DNA of 64,000 nucleotides, from contig CAADGL010000011.1 in NCBI GenBank assembly GCA_900696525.1, forward strand, positions 186,001 to 250,000, written 5' to 3'. The translations under genes and the position numbers were made by a program. Under the pieces are notes generated by a model. That model saw nothing but the letters and a program-made list of their open reading frames with translations, did not search any database and was not told the origin of the DNA. This DNA is from an uncultured Planctomycetota bacterium. GTDB lineage: Bacteria; Planctomycetota; Phycisphaerae; UBA1845; Fen-1342. Below, piece after piece: positions 8,826 to 17,571 of this stretch (position 1 is its first letter; the number at the start of each line of letters is the position of its first letter).

Positions 8826-10840
8826 GCCCGGCCCCCAATCGCCGCCCCGGCCGCTTCCGCCCCCGCCGCGCCGCCGGGATTGCCCCGCGCCGGCGACATC
8901 GCCCGCCAGACCTGCTCGATCACCTCCGCTCCGCGCACCCCATACGTCCGCGGCCGCGGCGGGATCAGGTGACACTCGACCGGCTCGTAGCTGAACTCCG
9001 GCCCGGCGGGTGTCCAGCGCGCCAGGGTCGTCTTCAGCCACTCGTCGTTCTGCCGCTGGTAGCGGCGGCACCATTCGAGCGCCTGCCGCTGGAGCTCCGC
9101 CGGGTCGTCCGCCGTCGGCGCCGGGATTTCGAACTCGGGCTTGTAGTGTGCCCCGCGGCACTCGTCACGCCGCAAGGCGCCCTCGGTGATGACGCGCGCC
9201 AGCAGGATCATGTCGCCGAGCGCCCGCGTGAAGCTGAGGTTCTGGTTGGTCCAATCGCCGCGGTCGCTGAGCGCCGCCCGCTGGCCGCGCTCGCGCAGCT
9301 CCTCCAGGCGTTCAAGCGTCGCCCGCAGGTCACGGTTGTCGCGCACGACGGTGACGTTGGCGGTCATCAGCCGGCCCAGCTCGCGATGCAGCAGGTACGG
9401 GTTCTCCGTGCCGTCGCGCTTCAGCAGCGCGTCCATCGCCGCCTTGTGCCGCGCCGTCTCGCGCTCCGCCAGGCCGGCGGGCAGCGCCGCCGCCCCGCCC
9501 CCTGGCGGATTCTGCACGAAGGCGCGCAGGGCCCGGCCGACGAGCAGGCCGCTGAAGATGCAGCTCAGCAGCGCGTTGGCCCCGAGGCGGTTGGCGCCGT
9601 GATACTGGTAGTCGCACTCTCCGGCCGCGAACAGCCCCGGCACGTTGGTCTGCTGGTTGCGCGGCGAATCCCAGTTCAGGCCGCCGGTGTGGTGGTTCTT
9701 CTCGTAATCGACCCACAGGCCGCCCATGCTGTAATGCACGGCGGGGAAGATCTTCATCGGCTCGCCGAGCGGGTCGGTGCCGACGAACTGCTCGTAGATT
9801 TCGAGGATGTTGCCGAGCTTCTTGTGCAGGACCTCGCGCTTGATGCCCGTGGCGCGCTCGGTGAGGTCCAGGTACACGGCGTAGTTGTGCGGATCGACGC
9901 TGTAGCCGTTCTTGCACAGGGCGAAGATCTCGCGCGTCGCGATGTCGCGCGGCACGAGGTTGCCGTACTTCGGATACTTCTCTTCGAGGAAGTACCAGCG
10001 CTCGGCCTCGGGCACGTCGTTCGGATGCCGCGCGTCGCCCTGCCTCCGCGGGACCCAGACGCGCCCGGCTTCGCCCCGGGCCGCCTCGCTGATGAGCCGC
10101 AGCTTGTCGGCGCCCGGTATGGCCGTCGGATGCACCTGCACGAACTCGCCGTTCGCGTAATGCGCGCCCGCGCGATAGCAGCGCGCGTTCGCGCCGCCCG
10201 TGCACACCATCGACATCGTGCTCTTGCCGAACACCAGCCCGCAGCCGCCCGTGGCCATCACCACCGCGTCCGCCGGAAACGCCCGGATCTCCAGGCTGAA
10301 CATGTCCTGCGCGACCACGCCGCGGCAGGCGCCCTGGCCGTCGATCAACGGCCCCAGGAACTCCCAGAACTCGAACTTTCGCACGACGCCGTCCACCTCG
10401 AACCGCCGCACCTGCTCATCGAGCGCGTAGAGCAGTTGCTGCCCGGTGGAGGCGCCGGCGTACACGGTCCGCTTGTAGAGCGTGCCGCCGAAACGCCGCA
10501 CCGCCAGGTTCCCCTCTTCCGAGCGGTTGAACGGCACTCCCAGCCGGTCCAGCAAGTCCACGATCTTCGGCGCCCAGTCGGCCATTTCCTTGATCGGGGG
10601 CTGGTTGTTCAGGAACTCGCCGCCGTACGCCGTGTCATCGAAGTGGTTCCACTCGCTGTCCCCCTGCGCCCGGGTGAACTTGTTGCAGCAGTTGATGCCC
10701 CCCTGGGCGCAGACCGAGTGGCTGCGCTTGACCGGGACCATGCTGACCAGGTCGACGCCGATGTCGTCCTCGGCCAGCTTCATCGTTGCCGCCAGCCCCG
10801 CCAGCCCGCCCCCGACGACCACTACCCGTCGCCGCATCAT
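8822..10840 (-). CDS. sdhA: Succinate dehydrogenase/fumarate reductase flavoprotein subunit
   Basis: 672 residues. The N-terminal FAD-binding motif is VVVVGGGLAGLAA, and the covalent-FAD His41 is in RSHSVCAQGGIN. The catalytic arginine loop is SEAARGEAG and HPTAIPG is the substrate-binding capping region. The length and the sequence KRSHSVCAQGGINCCNKF match the non-E. coli type used with a five-helix cytochrome b. ATG at 10840 overlaps the stop of sdhC by four bases. With menaquinone this type can run in either direction, so succinate oxidation versus fumarate reduction cannot be settled from sequence. Confidence 0.97.
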   Translation of the reverse strand: MMRRRVVVVGGGLAGLAATMKLAEDDIGVDLVSMVPVKRSHSVCAQGGINCCNKFTRAQGDSEWNHFDDTAYGGEFLNNQPPIKEMADWAPKIVDLLDRLGVPFNRSEEGNLAVRRFGGTLYKRTVYAGASTGQQLLYALDEQVRRFEVDGVVRKFEFWEFLGPLIDGQGACRGVVAQDMFSLEIRAFPADAVVMATGGCGLVFGKSTMSMVCTGGANARCYRAGAHYANGEFVQVHPTAIPGADKLRLISEAARGEAGRVWVPRRQGDARHPNDVPEAERWYFLEEKYPKYGNLVPRDIATREIFALCKNGYSVDPHNYAVYLDLTERATGIKREVLHKKLGNILEIYEQFVGTDPLGEPMKIFPAVHYSMGGLWVDYEKNHHTGGLNWDSPRNQQTNVPGLFAAGECDYQYHGANRLGANALLSCIFSGLLVGRALRAFVQNPPGGGAAALPAGLAERETARHKAAMDALLKRDGTENPYLLHRELGRLMTANVTVVRDNRDLRATLERLEELRERGQRAALSDRGDWTNQNLSFTRALGDMILLARVITEGALRRDECRGAHYKPEFEIPAPTADDPAELQRQALEWCRRYQRQNDEWLKTTLARWTPAGPEFSYEPVECHLIPPRPRTYGVRGAEVIEQVWRAMSPARGNPGGAAGAEAAGAAIGGRA

Positions 10841-11604
10841 GACGCCCCCCCATCGGCCGGGCTCAGCGCCACCGGCCGGGCATCGGGCTGCGGCGGCAGG
10901 CGCAAATCGGGCTTCGGCCGCGCCGTCAGTGCGTAGAGCGACGCGAAACCCCAGGCGAGCAGCACGGCGCCCAGCAGCATCGAGGCGGCGAATACGCGCC
11001 GCCGCGCCCGATCCCCAACCGTGATGCCCCAGGTGATGCAGAACGTGCTGATCCCGTTGCAGAAGTGAAAGACGGACGCCGCCAGCCCGACCGAGTACAG
11101 CGTGACCCACAGCCAGGCCGCGACCGGCGTGCCGTCCACGAATCCCCATTGCGTCAGGTCGAACGGCGTCATGCCGCGGGCGATCGTCGCCTGGTATTCC
11201 GGTCCGCCGATCCAGTGCGCGAAGCGGAAGTGCAGCAGGTGCAGCACGAGGAACAGCAGCGCGATCCAGGCGGTGACGCGCTGAAGCGTGTAGCGCCAGT
11301 TGTCGAGCCACCAGTACTGGGCCGCGTTGGAGCGCCCCTGCATCGCGATCGCCACGCCATACGCCGCGTGAAACGCGATCGGCAGGAAGATCAGCAGCAG
11401 TTCGATCAGCGGCAGATAGGGAATCTCGTGGATTTCGCGCACGTGCTTGTCAAAGGCGTGCGCGTCCCAGGCCGCCAGCGAGTTCGTGTACAGGTGCACG
11501 ACCAGGAAGGCGCCGATCGGAATCATGCCGCTCAGGGAGTGCAGCCGGCGCAGCAGGAAGTGATTCCGCCGCAACCAGGCTTCGACAGCAGTGGTCACGT
11601 TCAT
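10837..11604 (-). CDS. sdhC: Succinate dehydrogenase cytochrome b subunit, B-type
   Basis: 255 residues with five predicted membrane helices. The likely heme-ligand histidines are in RRLHSLSG, VVHLYTN, IAFHAAYG, LHLLHFRF and SVFHFCNG, the pattern of diheme B-type cytochromes. There is no separate sdhD, as expected for this type. ATG at 11604 is chosen because the upstream extension in frame is Arg/Ala-rich and lies before the predicted promoter at 11665-11692. It is the first gene of the sdhCAB operon. Confidence 0.93.
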   Translation of the reverse strand: MNVTTAVEAWLRRNHFLLRRLHSLSGMIPIGAFLVVHLYTNSLAAWDAHAFDKHVREIHEIPYLPLIELLLIFLPIAFHAAYGVAIAMQGRSNAAQYWWLDNWRYTLQRVTAWIALLFLVLHLLHFRFAHWIGGPEYQATIARGMTPFDLTQWGFVDGTPVAAWLWVTLYSVGLAASVFHFCNGISTFCITWGITVGDRARRRVFAASMLLGAVLLAWGFASLYALTARPKPDLRLPPQPDARPVALSPADGGAS

Positions 11605-11664
11605 CCTCTCGTCGCGCGGGCCGCGCCGCCCGAGCCGCGACCAGTCCGTGGATAGCAGGACTCG

Positions 11665-11692
11665 ATTATAGATCGGCGCGAAATGCCAACAA
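11665..11692 (-). promoter_or_regulatory. Sigma70-like promoter of sdhCAB
   Basis: On the minus strand a perfect TATAAT (11665-11670) follows TTGTTG (11687-11692) with a 16-base spacer. The predicted start of transcription leaves a leader of about 54 bases before the sdhC ATG at 11604. The -35 is weak (three of six consensus bases). The placement between two gene starts supports it. Confidence 0.55.
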
Positions 11693-11824
11693 TGCCGCCG
11701 GGCTTGAACTTTCAAAGCACTCGCGGCCACAATAGCCGTTGGCAAGCCGACCGCCCGCAAGCCTCGACCGCCCCGAGCCGCTGTCAGGGCCGCTGGCGCT
11801 CGGCGCAAGCCAGGGAGGCGCGAC

Positions 11825-12325
11825 ATGACGCTCGGACACGTGCTGAGCGCTCAACTCGACGGTACGCGCGACTGGACGCTGCGGCTGCTTGCCGATCTGG
11901 AAGGCGACGACTGGGTCTTTCAGCCCGCGCCCGGCCTGGCGCACCCCCTGTGGATCTGCGGCCACCTCGCCGCGTCGCAGAACGTGCTCATCCACCAGCG
12001 CTGCCTGGGCCGCAGCCTGCTCGACGCGTCCTTCACGGCGCACTACCCCATCGGCGAGCCGGTGAAGTCCTCCGCCGAGCATGGCTACCCCGACGCGCGG
12101 CACATCCGCCAGGTGATGGACGAGGTGCATCGCGAGACTCTGGAGGCGGTGCGTGGGCTGAGCGATGCGCTGCTGGCCGAGCCGGCCTGGGGCAAGGACG
12201 GCGCGCCGCATCCGCACTACCGCGACAAGCTCGGCGCGGTATCGCACTGCGCCCGCCACGAGGCGTTCCACGCGGGCCAGCTCGCGCTCATCCGCCGGCT
12301 GCGCGGCAAGCCGTTTCTGCGCTGA
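11825..12325 (+). CDS. DinB-like four-helix-bundle protein
   Basis: A 166-residue DinB/YfiT-superfamily protein. The three-histidine metal site is suggested by His47 (CGHLAAS) and by the two histidines of HEAFHAGQLALIRRL near the C-terminus. Such proteins are metal-dependent, and members act as thiol transferases (for example bacillithiol transferases), but the substrate here is unknown. The start has GGGAGG six bases ahead. It is divergent from sdhC and probably monocistronic. A second, only distantly similar DinB-like gene is at 46658-47146. Confidence 0.85.
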   Translation: MTLGHVLSAQLDGTRDWTLRLLADLEGDDWVFQPAPGLAHPLWICGHLAASQNVLIHQRCLGRSLLDASFTAHYPIGEPVKSSAEHGYPDARHIRQVMDEVHRETLEAVRGLSDALLAEPAWGKDGAPHPHYRDKLGAVSHCARHEAFHAGQLALIRRLRGKPFLR

Positions 12326-12389
12326 GCGCCCGTGCAGCCCGGCGCGGGTCCGGCCGCTCGGCGCGGACCCGCGATGCGCTCTCACCCGC

Positions 12390-13379
12390 TCAGTACTTGC
12401 GCGCCTTGATCGCCTCAGCCGCCTGGGCCTGCTCGAACACAGCCTCCGGCGTGACGATGCGCCGGGGCACTGTCTTTCCGGCGGCGACGGCCTCGACCGT
12501 GTCGAACAGCAGCGGGCCGATGAGCGGGTTGCACTCCACCGTGCAGTTCAGCTTCCCGGCGATCATCGCCTCGAACGCGCCGCGCACGCCGTCGATGCTG
12601 ACGATCAGCACGTCCTTGCCCGGGTTGCGTCCAGCCTCGTCGAGGGCCTGGATCGCGCCGAGCGCCATGTCGTCGTTGTGGGCGTAGACCGCCGTGATCT
12701 GGCGTCCCTCCGGGCTCTTCAGGAACGCCTCCATCACTTCCTTGCCCTTGGCCCGCGTGAAGTCACCGCTCTGCGACTTGACGATTCGCATCTCCGGGTG
12801 CTCGCGCAGCGCCTCCTCGAAGCCCTTCTTGCGGTCGATCGCCGGCGCGGCGCCGGGTGTGCCCTGCAACTCGGCGATGAGCGCCTTGCCGCCCGTGGCC
12901 TTGGCCAGCCAGCGCGCCGCCCGGCGGCCCTCCTCGACAAAGTCGGCGCCGATGAACGTGACGAAGAGCGAATCGTCGCTGACGTCGACCGTCCGGTCGG
13001 TCAGAATCACGGGGATTCCCGCCTGCTTCACCTCGCGCAGCACGGGCTCCCATCCGGTCTCGACCACCGGCGCGAAGGCGATCACGTCGACGCCCTGGGC
13101 GATGAACGTGCGCAGGGCGCGAATCTGGTTCTCCTGCTTCTGCTGCGCGTCGCTGAACCGCAGCTCGATGCCGCGCCGCGCCGCCTCGGACTTGATCGAC
13201 TCCGTGTTCGCCGTCCGCCACGCGCTCTCGGCCCCGATCTGCGCGAAGCCCACGACGAGCTTTCTGCCCGATTGCCCCGCGCCCCCCGGCTGCCGCCCCC
13301 CGCCCAGCACGCCGAGCGAAACGCACACCATCGCCCCGAGCGCCAGCACCCCTGCGGTCGCATTCGTCCAACGGTTCAT
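12390..13379 (-). CDS. Periplasmic sugar-binding protein of an ABC importer (YtfQ/ribose-type)
   Basis: 329 residues. A signal sequence (ATAGVLALGAMVCVSLGVLGGG) precedes a type-I periplasmic binding fold: KLVVGFAQIGAESAWRTANT, then IRALRTFIAQGVDVIAFAPV, PVILTDRTVD, ITAVYAHNDDMALGAIQAL and VLIVSIDG. The wording is closest to galactofuranose-binding YtfQ, but the sugar cannot be fixed from sequence. No ABC ATPase or permease lies in the window, so it is an orphan here and may serve a transporter encoded elsewhere. The start is ATG at 13379. Confidence 0.88.
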   Translation of the reverse strand: MNRWTNATAGVLALGAMVCVSLGVLGGGRQPGGAGQSGRKLVVGFAQIGAESAWRTANTESIKSEAARRGIELRFSDAQQKQENQIRALRTFIAQGVDVIAFAPVVETGWEPVLREVKQAGIPVILTDRTVDVSDDSLFVTFIGADFVEEGRRAARWLAKATGGKALIAELQGTPGAAPAIDRKKGFEEALREHPEMRIVKSQSGDFTRAKGKEVMEAFLKSPEGRQITAVYAHNDDMALGAIQALDEAGRNPGKDVLIVSIDGVRGAFEAMIAGKLNCTVECNPLIGPLLFDTVEAVAAGKTVPRRIVTPEAVFEQAQAAEAIKARKY

Positions 13380-13437
13380 GGCCGAGACTCCTGGCGCCGG
13401 GCGCCGCTCGCCGCGCGACGATCGCGCCGCCGCCCCC

Positions 13438-14475
13438 TCATCCGCCGAAAAGCCTAATGTCCCCTGCCGGACACGTCGACCACCACCGCACTCCCTTCTC
13501 CATGAGTGCCACGGCGCAGCAGCGCAGCACGGCGGGGTTCAACCCGGGGATCAGCGGCAGGAGCGCCGCGCGAATGATCCGCCGGTGAATGCGGCGCGCG
13601 AGCTGGTCGGCCTGCTCATCCGGGCGCGCGGGCAGCGCGAGCCAGTTGGTGATGATGTCCTCGCGCAGCGCCGTGCTGAGCCCGAACCTGTCGACGTCGA
13701 ACAGCGCGTAGTCCTGTTCGCGCAGGAAATCACGCACGTCGGACGGCTTCAGCCCGTGCACGGCCAGGCAGGGTGGCGCGCTCTCCAGGATCAGCACCGG
13801 GCGGGCTTCCGTGAGCATCTGCCGCGCCCCGCGCAGAACGAACAGCTCTGCCCCTTGCACGTCCATGTGGATGAGTCGCGGCGGGCGAATGACGCCGCGC
13901 GCCAGCAGGTCGTCAAGCACGACCGTCGCCACTTGGATGGATCCGGGGCCGGCCTGCGCATCGAGGTAGCCCTCGCCTCGGTTGACGCATGTGGCCGGCG
14001 GTGAGAAAGGCAGCGTTGCAGCCCGATCCGCGACGGCGTTCGGATGCACGCGGATTTGCCGTGCACCGTTCAGCTCGATGTGCTCGTGCAGCGTGCGCAC
14101 GTTCTCAGGCAGCGGCTCGAAGCACTCCACCACACCGCTCGGCCCGACAATCTCAGCCAGCGGCAACGTCTCCGTCCCGATGTTTCCGCCGACGTCGTAG
14201 ACCACGTCGCCCGGCCGGCAGACCGTGCGGGCGATAACGATACTCGGCCACTCGAGGTAACCGCGGATCGCGAACCAAAGCGACACGCGCTCGGCCCGGT
14301 CGGCCCGGATCCGCGTCCGGCCCAGGCTCGAGCGGGCCTCGAAGCTGAGGTTGTCCCGACCCGCCGCGGCGAGCGGATACATTCGCAGAAACACGCCGGA
14401 GACCGCCGGCGGAAACAGCCGGGAGAGGCGCGCCACCCACCTGAGCCGAAAGGACGCCGTTCGTACCGCCCACAT
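13438..14475 (-). CDS. FkbM-family SAM-dependent methyltransferase
   Basis: About 345 residues. The SAM-binding block is DVVYDVGGNIGTETLPLAE, followed by VVECFEPLPENVRTLHEHI and the FkbM-typical IHMDVQGAELFVLRGARQ with PVLILESAP. Such enzymes usually O-methylate sugars or other small molecules. ATG at 14475 is chosen because GGAGG sits six bases upstream; ATG at 14574 in frame would add 33 residues. Its place between a sugar-binding protein and a family 2 glycosidase suggests a glycan-related role, which is inference only. Confidence 0.85.
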   Translation of the reverse strand: MWAVRTASFRLRWVARLSRLFPPAVSGVFLRMYPLAAAGRDNLSFEARSSLGRTRIRADRAERVSLWFAIRGYLEWPSIVIARTVCRPGDVVYDVGGNIGTETLPLAEIVGPSGVVECFEPLPENVRTLHEHIELNGARQIRVHPNAVADRAATLPFSPPATCVNRGEGYLDAQAGPGSIQVATVVLDDLLARGVIRPPRLIHMDVQGAELFVLRGARQMLTEARPVLILESAPPCLAVHGLKPSDVRDFLREQDYALFDVDRFGLSTALREDIITNWLALPARPDEQADQLARRIHRRIIRAALLPLIPGLNPAVLRCCAVALMEKGVRWWSTCPAGDIRLFGG

Positions 14476-14621
14476 CCGGGGCCTCCACTCGTGCGCTGCC
14501 TGTCGATGCGGTGCCCAGACGGCCCGGCCCCGAGCCTGCCATGATAACTCAACGGACGCGGCATTGGCATCCATTTCCCGACTTTTTGCGCGGTCAAGCC
14601 GCTCGTTGTTGGGCCGCCGCG

Positions 14622-16895
14622 CTACGGTGCTGGCGGCAGCGATATGCGCACCAGCCCCGCGTCGATGTACTGCCCGCCCGTCGTCTGCCTGCAATGGATC
14701 GCCAGCACGTTTCGCCCCGGCTTCAGCCGCGACAGCGCCTCGGCGGCGATCGGGAGCACGCGGTACGCCGTCGCATAGCCGGTCAGCTTCGCCGCGGGCG
14801 CGCCGTTGATGTAGACCTCCGCGTCTTCGTCGTGATGAATCCACAACCGCAGCGCGGCACCGTTCGCCGCCGCTTCCGCCGGCAGCTCGAACTCGCGCCG
14901 CAGCCAGATCTCGGCGGAGCTCCACTCGGTGCCGATGCGCGCCCCGGGCGTGCCCCGCGTGCCGAAGCCCGCCGGGCCGCGCTTCCAGCCCGCGTCATCA
15001 AACCCGGGCCCGAGCCAATCAGCGCCGGCCGGCGCTTCGAGCGTGTACGCCCAGGTCGCGGCCTCGCCGGCGTCGGCCGCCGCGACGACCGGCTCCAGGC
15101 GCGCGGCGCGCGAGAAGTCTCCGCGGTTGGCGGCGGCGATGCGCTCGGCGTCGCCCTTGACGACCGCGCGGTCGTAGGTGAGCAGGCCGTTGCACTCCAG
15201 CTCGACGTCGGCGAGCTGCGTGTAGACCGCGGCGCTGATGCCGGGCCGCTCCTTCTGCTCGTGAATCTGGCGCAGCAGCAGCTCGTACTGCATGGTCAGC
15301 TCGTCTCCGTCGCCGACGCCCTGGTAGCCCCAGTGCTCGTCGCGCCAGCGATGCCCGGCGACGGCCAGCCCCAGTCCGCCAAACTCGCCCACGACCGCGG
15401 CGCGCGTCGCCGACGGCTGCGGGGCGACCGGGGCGGGGTAGGCGTGATAGTCGAGAACGTCGCCGCAGTTCTTGTCGGTCCAGCCGCTGGCGTTGCTCAC
15501 CAGGCGCGTGGGGTCGAGCTGCTTGACGCGGGCCGTCAGCCGCTCCGTATCGTGCTGGCCCCAGCCCTCGTTGAACACGACCCACATGATGATCGCCGGA
15601 CTGTTGCGGTGCGTCTCGATCATGCGCGTCAGCTCATGCTCGAATTGCCTGCGCGACTCGGGCGTCGTGTTGTTGCCGCTGGGCATGTCCTGCCAGACCA
15701 GCAGGCCCAGCTTGTCGGCCCAGTAGTACCAGCGCCGCGGCTCGACTTTCACGTGCTTGCGCGTCATATTGAAGCCGAGCTTCTTCGTCATCTCGACGTC
15801 GTAGCGCAGCGCCTCGTCGCTCGGCGCCGTGTACAGCCCGTCGGGCCAGAACCCCTGGTCCAGCGGACCCATCTGAAAGTACGGCTTGCCGTTCAGCAGG
15901 ATGCGCGTCACGCCCTGCTCGTCCGGCCCGATCGCCACCTCGCGCATCCCGAAGTAGCTCTCCACCGCGTCGTGCGGCATCGCCCCGCGCCCGACCGACG
16001 CCCGCAGGCTGTACAGGTACGGCGACTCCGGCGACCAGCGCCTCGCGTTCTCCACGCGAATGCGAAGTTCCTCGTTCGGCTTGCCGCGCATGTGCCCGAC
16101 CGTCCGGCCCGGCACCGTCACCACAATGTGAACCCACGAATCGTCATCCGTGCCGGCCGCCGTCGCCGTCACGCACACCACCCCCTGACCAGCGTCAGTT
16201 CGGATGCGCAGGCCGGTGATGTGCATCGCCGGCACCGGCTCCAGCCAGACCGTCCCCCAGATGCCGGTGGTCGGCGTGTACCAGATGCCCTCCGGACGGC
16301 GCACCTGCTTGCCGCGCGGCTGGTCGCCGGCGTCGCTCGGGTCATGCACGCCGACGATCAGTTCCTGCGGCCCGCCCGGGAGCAAGGCTTCGGTGATGTC
16401 GAAGGTGAACGGGTCGTAGCCGCCACGGTGCTCACCCACCTTGCGGCCGTTGACGAACACCACGGCCTCCCAATCAACCGCCTCGAAGTTCAGCAGCACG
16501 CGGTTGTCCTTCCACGCCAGGCCCTTGGGGACTTCGAACGTCCGGCGGTACCAGGCACGCTCCACCGGACGGGCGATCCCCGAAAGCAGCGACTCCGGCG
16601 GAAACGGAACGAGAATGGTCTGCGGCAGGGGCCTGCCGACCGGCGGCTCGTCGTCGGCCTGCGCCTCGGCGAACTGCCAGGCGCCGTTCAGGCACAGCCA
16701 GTGCTCGCGGGCCATCTGCGGCCGCGGGTACTCGCGGTGGACGCTCTCCGGCGTGACGGCGTCCGCCCAGCGCGTCTTGAGGCGCGGGGCCCCCTGCACG
16801 GCGTCCTGACTCGCCACCGGCGCAGCGTCGTCGAGGGCCGCGGGCGAAAGCACGTTGAGCACGAGCGCGACGGCGCCGATCGCCGTGAAGCGCAT
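14622..16895 (-). CDS. Secreted glycoside hydrolase family 2
   Basis: 757 residues. A signal peptide (FTAIGAVALVLNVLSPAA) is followed by a sugar-binding jelly-roll (HWLCLNGAWQF, ERAWYRRTFEVP, VFVNGRKVGEHRGGYDPFTFDI), an immunoglobulin-like domain and a TIM barrel. The acid/base Glu443 is in FNEGWGQHD and the nucleophile Glu504 in VVGEFGGLG. A C-terminal beta-domain (LRREFELP, LWIHHDEDAEVYINGAP) looks like an extra carbohydrate-binding module. AGGAGG lies seven bases before the ATG. GH2 members include beta-galactosidases, glucuronidases and mannosidases, and I cannot pick one. It may be read through from the export operon ending 97 bases upstream. Confidence 0.92.
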   Translation of the reverse strand: MRFTAIGAVALVLNVLSPAALDDAAPVASQDAVQGAPRLKTRWADAVTPESVHREYPRPQMAREHWLCLNGAWQFAEAQADDEPPVGRPLPQTILVPFPPESLLSGIARPVERAWYRRTFEVPKGLAWKDNRVLLNFEAVDWEAVVFVNGRKVGEHRGGYDPFTFDITEALLPGGPQELIVGVHDPSDAGDQPRGKQVRRPEGIWYTPTTGIWGTVWLEPVPAMHITGLRIRTDAGQGVVCVTATAAGTDDDSWVHIVVTVPGRTVGHMRGKPNEELRIRVENARRWSPESPYLYSLRASVGRGAMPHDAVESYFGMREVAIGPDEQGVTRILLNGKPYFQMGPLDQGFWPDGLYTAPSDEALRYDVEMTKKLGFNMTRKHVKVEPRRWYYWADKLGLLVWQDMPSGNNTTPESRRQFEHELTRMIETHRNSPAIIMWVVFNEGWGQHDTERLTARVKQLDPTRLVSNASGWTDKNCGDVLDYHAYPAPVAPQPSATRAAVVGEFGGLGLAVAGHRWRDEHWGYQGVGDGDELTMQYELLLRQIHEQKERPGISAAVYTQLADVELECNGLLTYDRAVVKGDAERIAAANRGDFSRAARLEPVVAAADAGEAATWAYTLEAPAGADWLGPGFDDAGWKRGPAGFGTRGTPGARIGTEWSSAEIWLRREFELPAEAAANGAALRLWIHHDEDAEVYINGAPAAKLTGYATAYRVLPIAAEALSRLKPGRNVLAIHCRQTTGGQYIDAGLVRISLPPAP

Positions 16896-16992
16896 GGTTG
16901 GCCTCCTCGTGAGCCGGGTGACACCCGTCACCTGGCCTGCGATCCGATCGCGGTGCTTCGCGGCGCTCAGCATGGCGACGATGCGCACAGCA

Positions 16993-17538
16993 TCAGCTTC
17001 CCGCCTTGCGAACGTACAACCCCGTCGCGTTGACGACCAGCACGCCGTCGTCGCTGCGCTGCGCGACCTTGCCGACGACGACCACCTCGGCCATCGGCGC
17101 AAGATCATGCACGCCCCGCAGGCTGATCGCCAGCGGCCGGCCGTCGGCGCCGACGATCTGGATGGTCGCGGTGTTCGCCGCGATCACGTCCGCGGGTTCG
17201 CAACAGTAATCCCAGGGCGTCTTGCATCCGTCGTTCGGGTTCGCCTCGCCGCACGCCGGCAACGCACGGTCCGCCAGCAGGAACACCGCGCTGCCCTTGG
17301 TGAAAGGCTCGCGCCGGCCGCCGATGCGGCCGTGGATGACCAGGTCTCGCCCGACTCCCGCCTCCGCCTTCGCATCGCGGACTCCCTTGGCCCCTTCCGG
17401 AGCGCTCGGCAGGAAGAGCCCGTCCGGCAGCCTGGCCGGCGCCTCCGCGGGCGCGGGCGTCTGCGAGCGGCAGCCGCCGAGCAGCGCCGCGCCGGCGAAC
17501 AAACCCACTGACAGCACGAATACGCACTTGTTCAACAT
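16993..17538 (-). CDS. Lipoprotein with TPWDYCC motif, OB-fold-like, last gene of export operon
   Basis: About 181 residues. The lipobox ALLGGC places the lipid on Cys23. The mature part has a beta-rich pattern (DLVIHGRIGG...KGSAVFLLAD...AEVVVVGKVAQRSDDGVLVVNATGLYV) that reads like a small OB-fold. A loop carries Cys96, Cys105, Cys112 and Cys113 in CGEANPNDGCKTPWDYCC. The paired cysteines suggest a disulfide or metal site. ATG at 17538 has GGAG seven bases upstream; ATG at 17550 is possible. It follows the second permease by 33 bases. I know no assigned function. Confidence 0.72.
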   Translation of the reverse strand: MLNKCVFVLSVGLFAGAALLGGCRSQTPAPAEAPARLPDGLFLPSAPEGAKGVRDAKAEAGVGRDLVIHGRIGGRREPFTKGSAVFLLADRALPACGEANPNDGCKTPWDYCCEPADVIAANTATIQIVGADGRPLAISLRGVHDLAPMAEVVVVGKVAQRSDDGVLVVNATGLYVRKAGS

Positions 17539-17571
17539 TCGGTGCTCCATCAAATGAATCGGCGGCGGCGC

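Noticed and set aside
8969-10936. Long open frame on the plus strand opposite sdhA
   Set aside because: It is the mirror of a GC-rich gene: no ribosome-binding site, no domain, His/Arg/Ala-biased translation. The minus strand encodes a complete SdhA.
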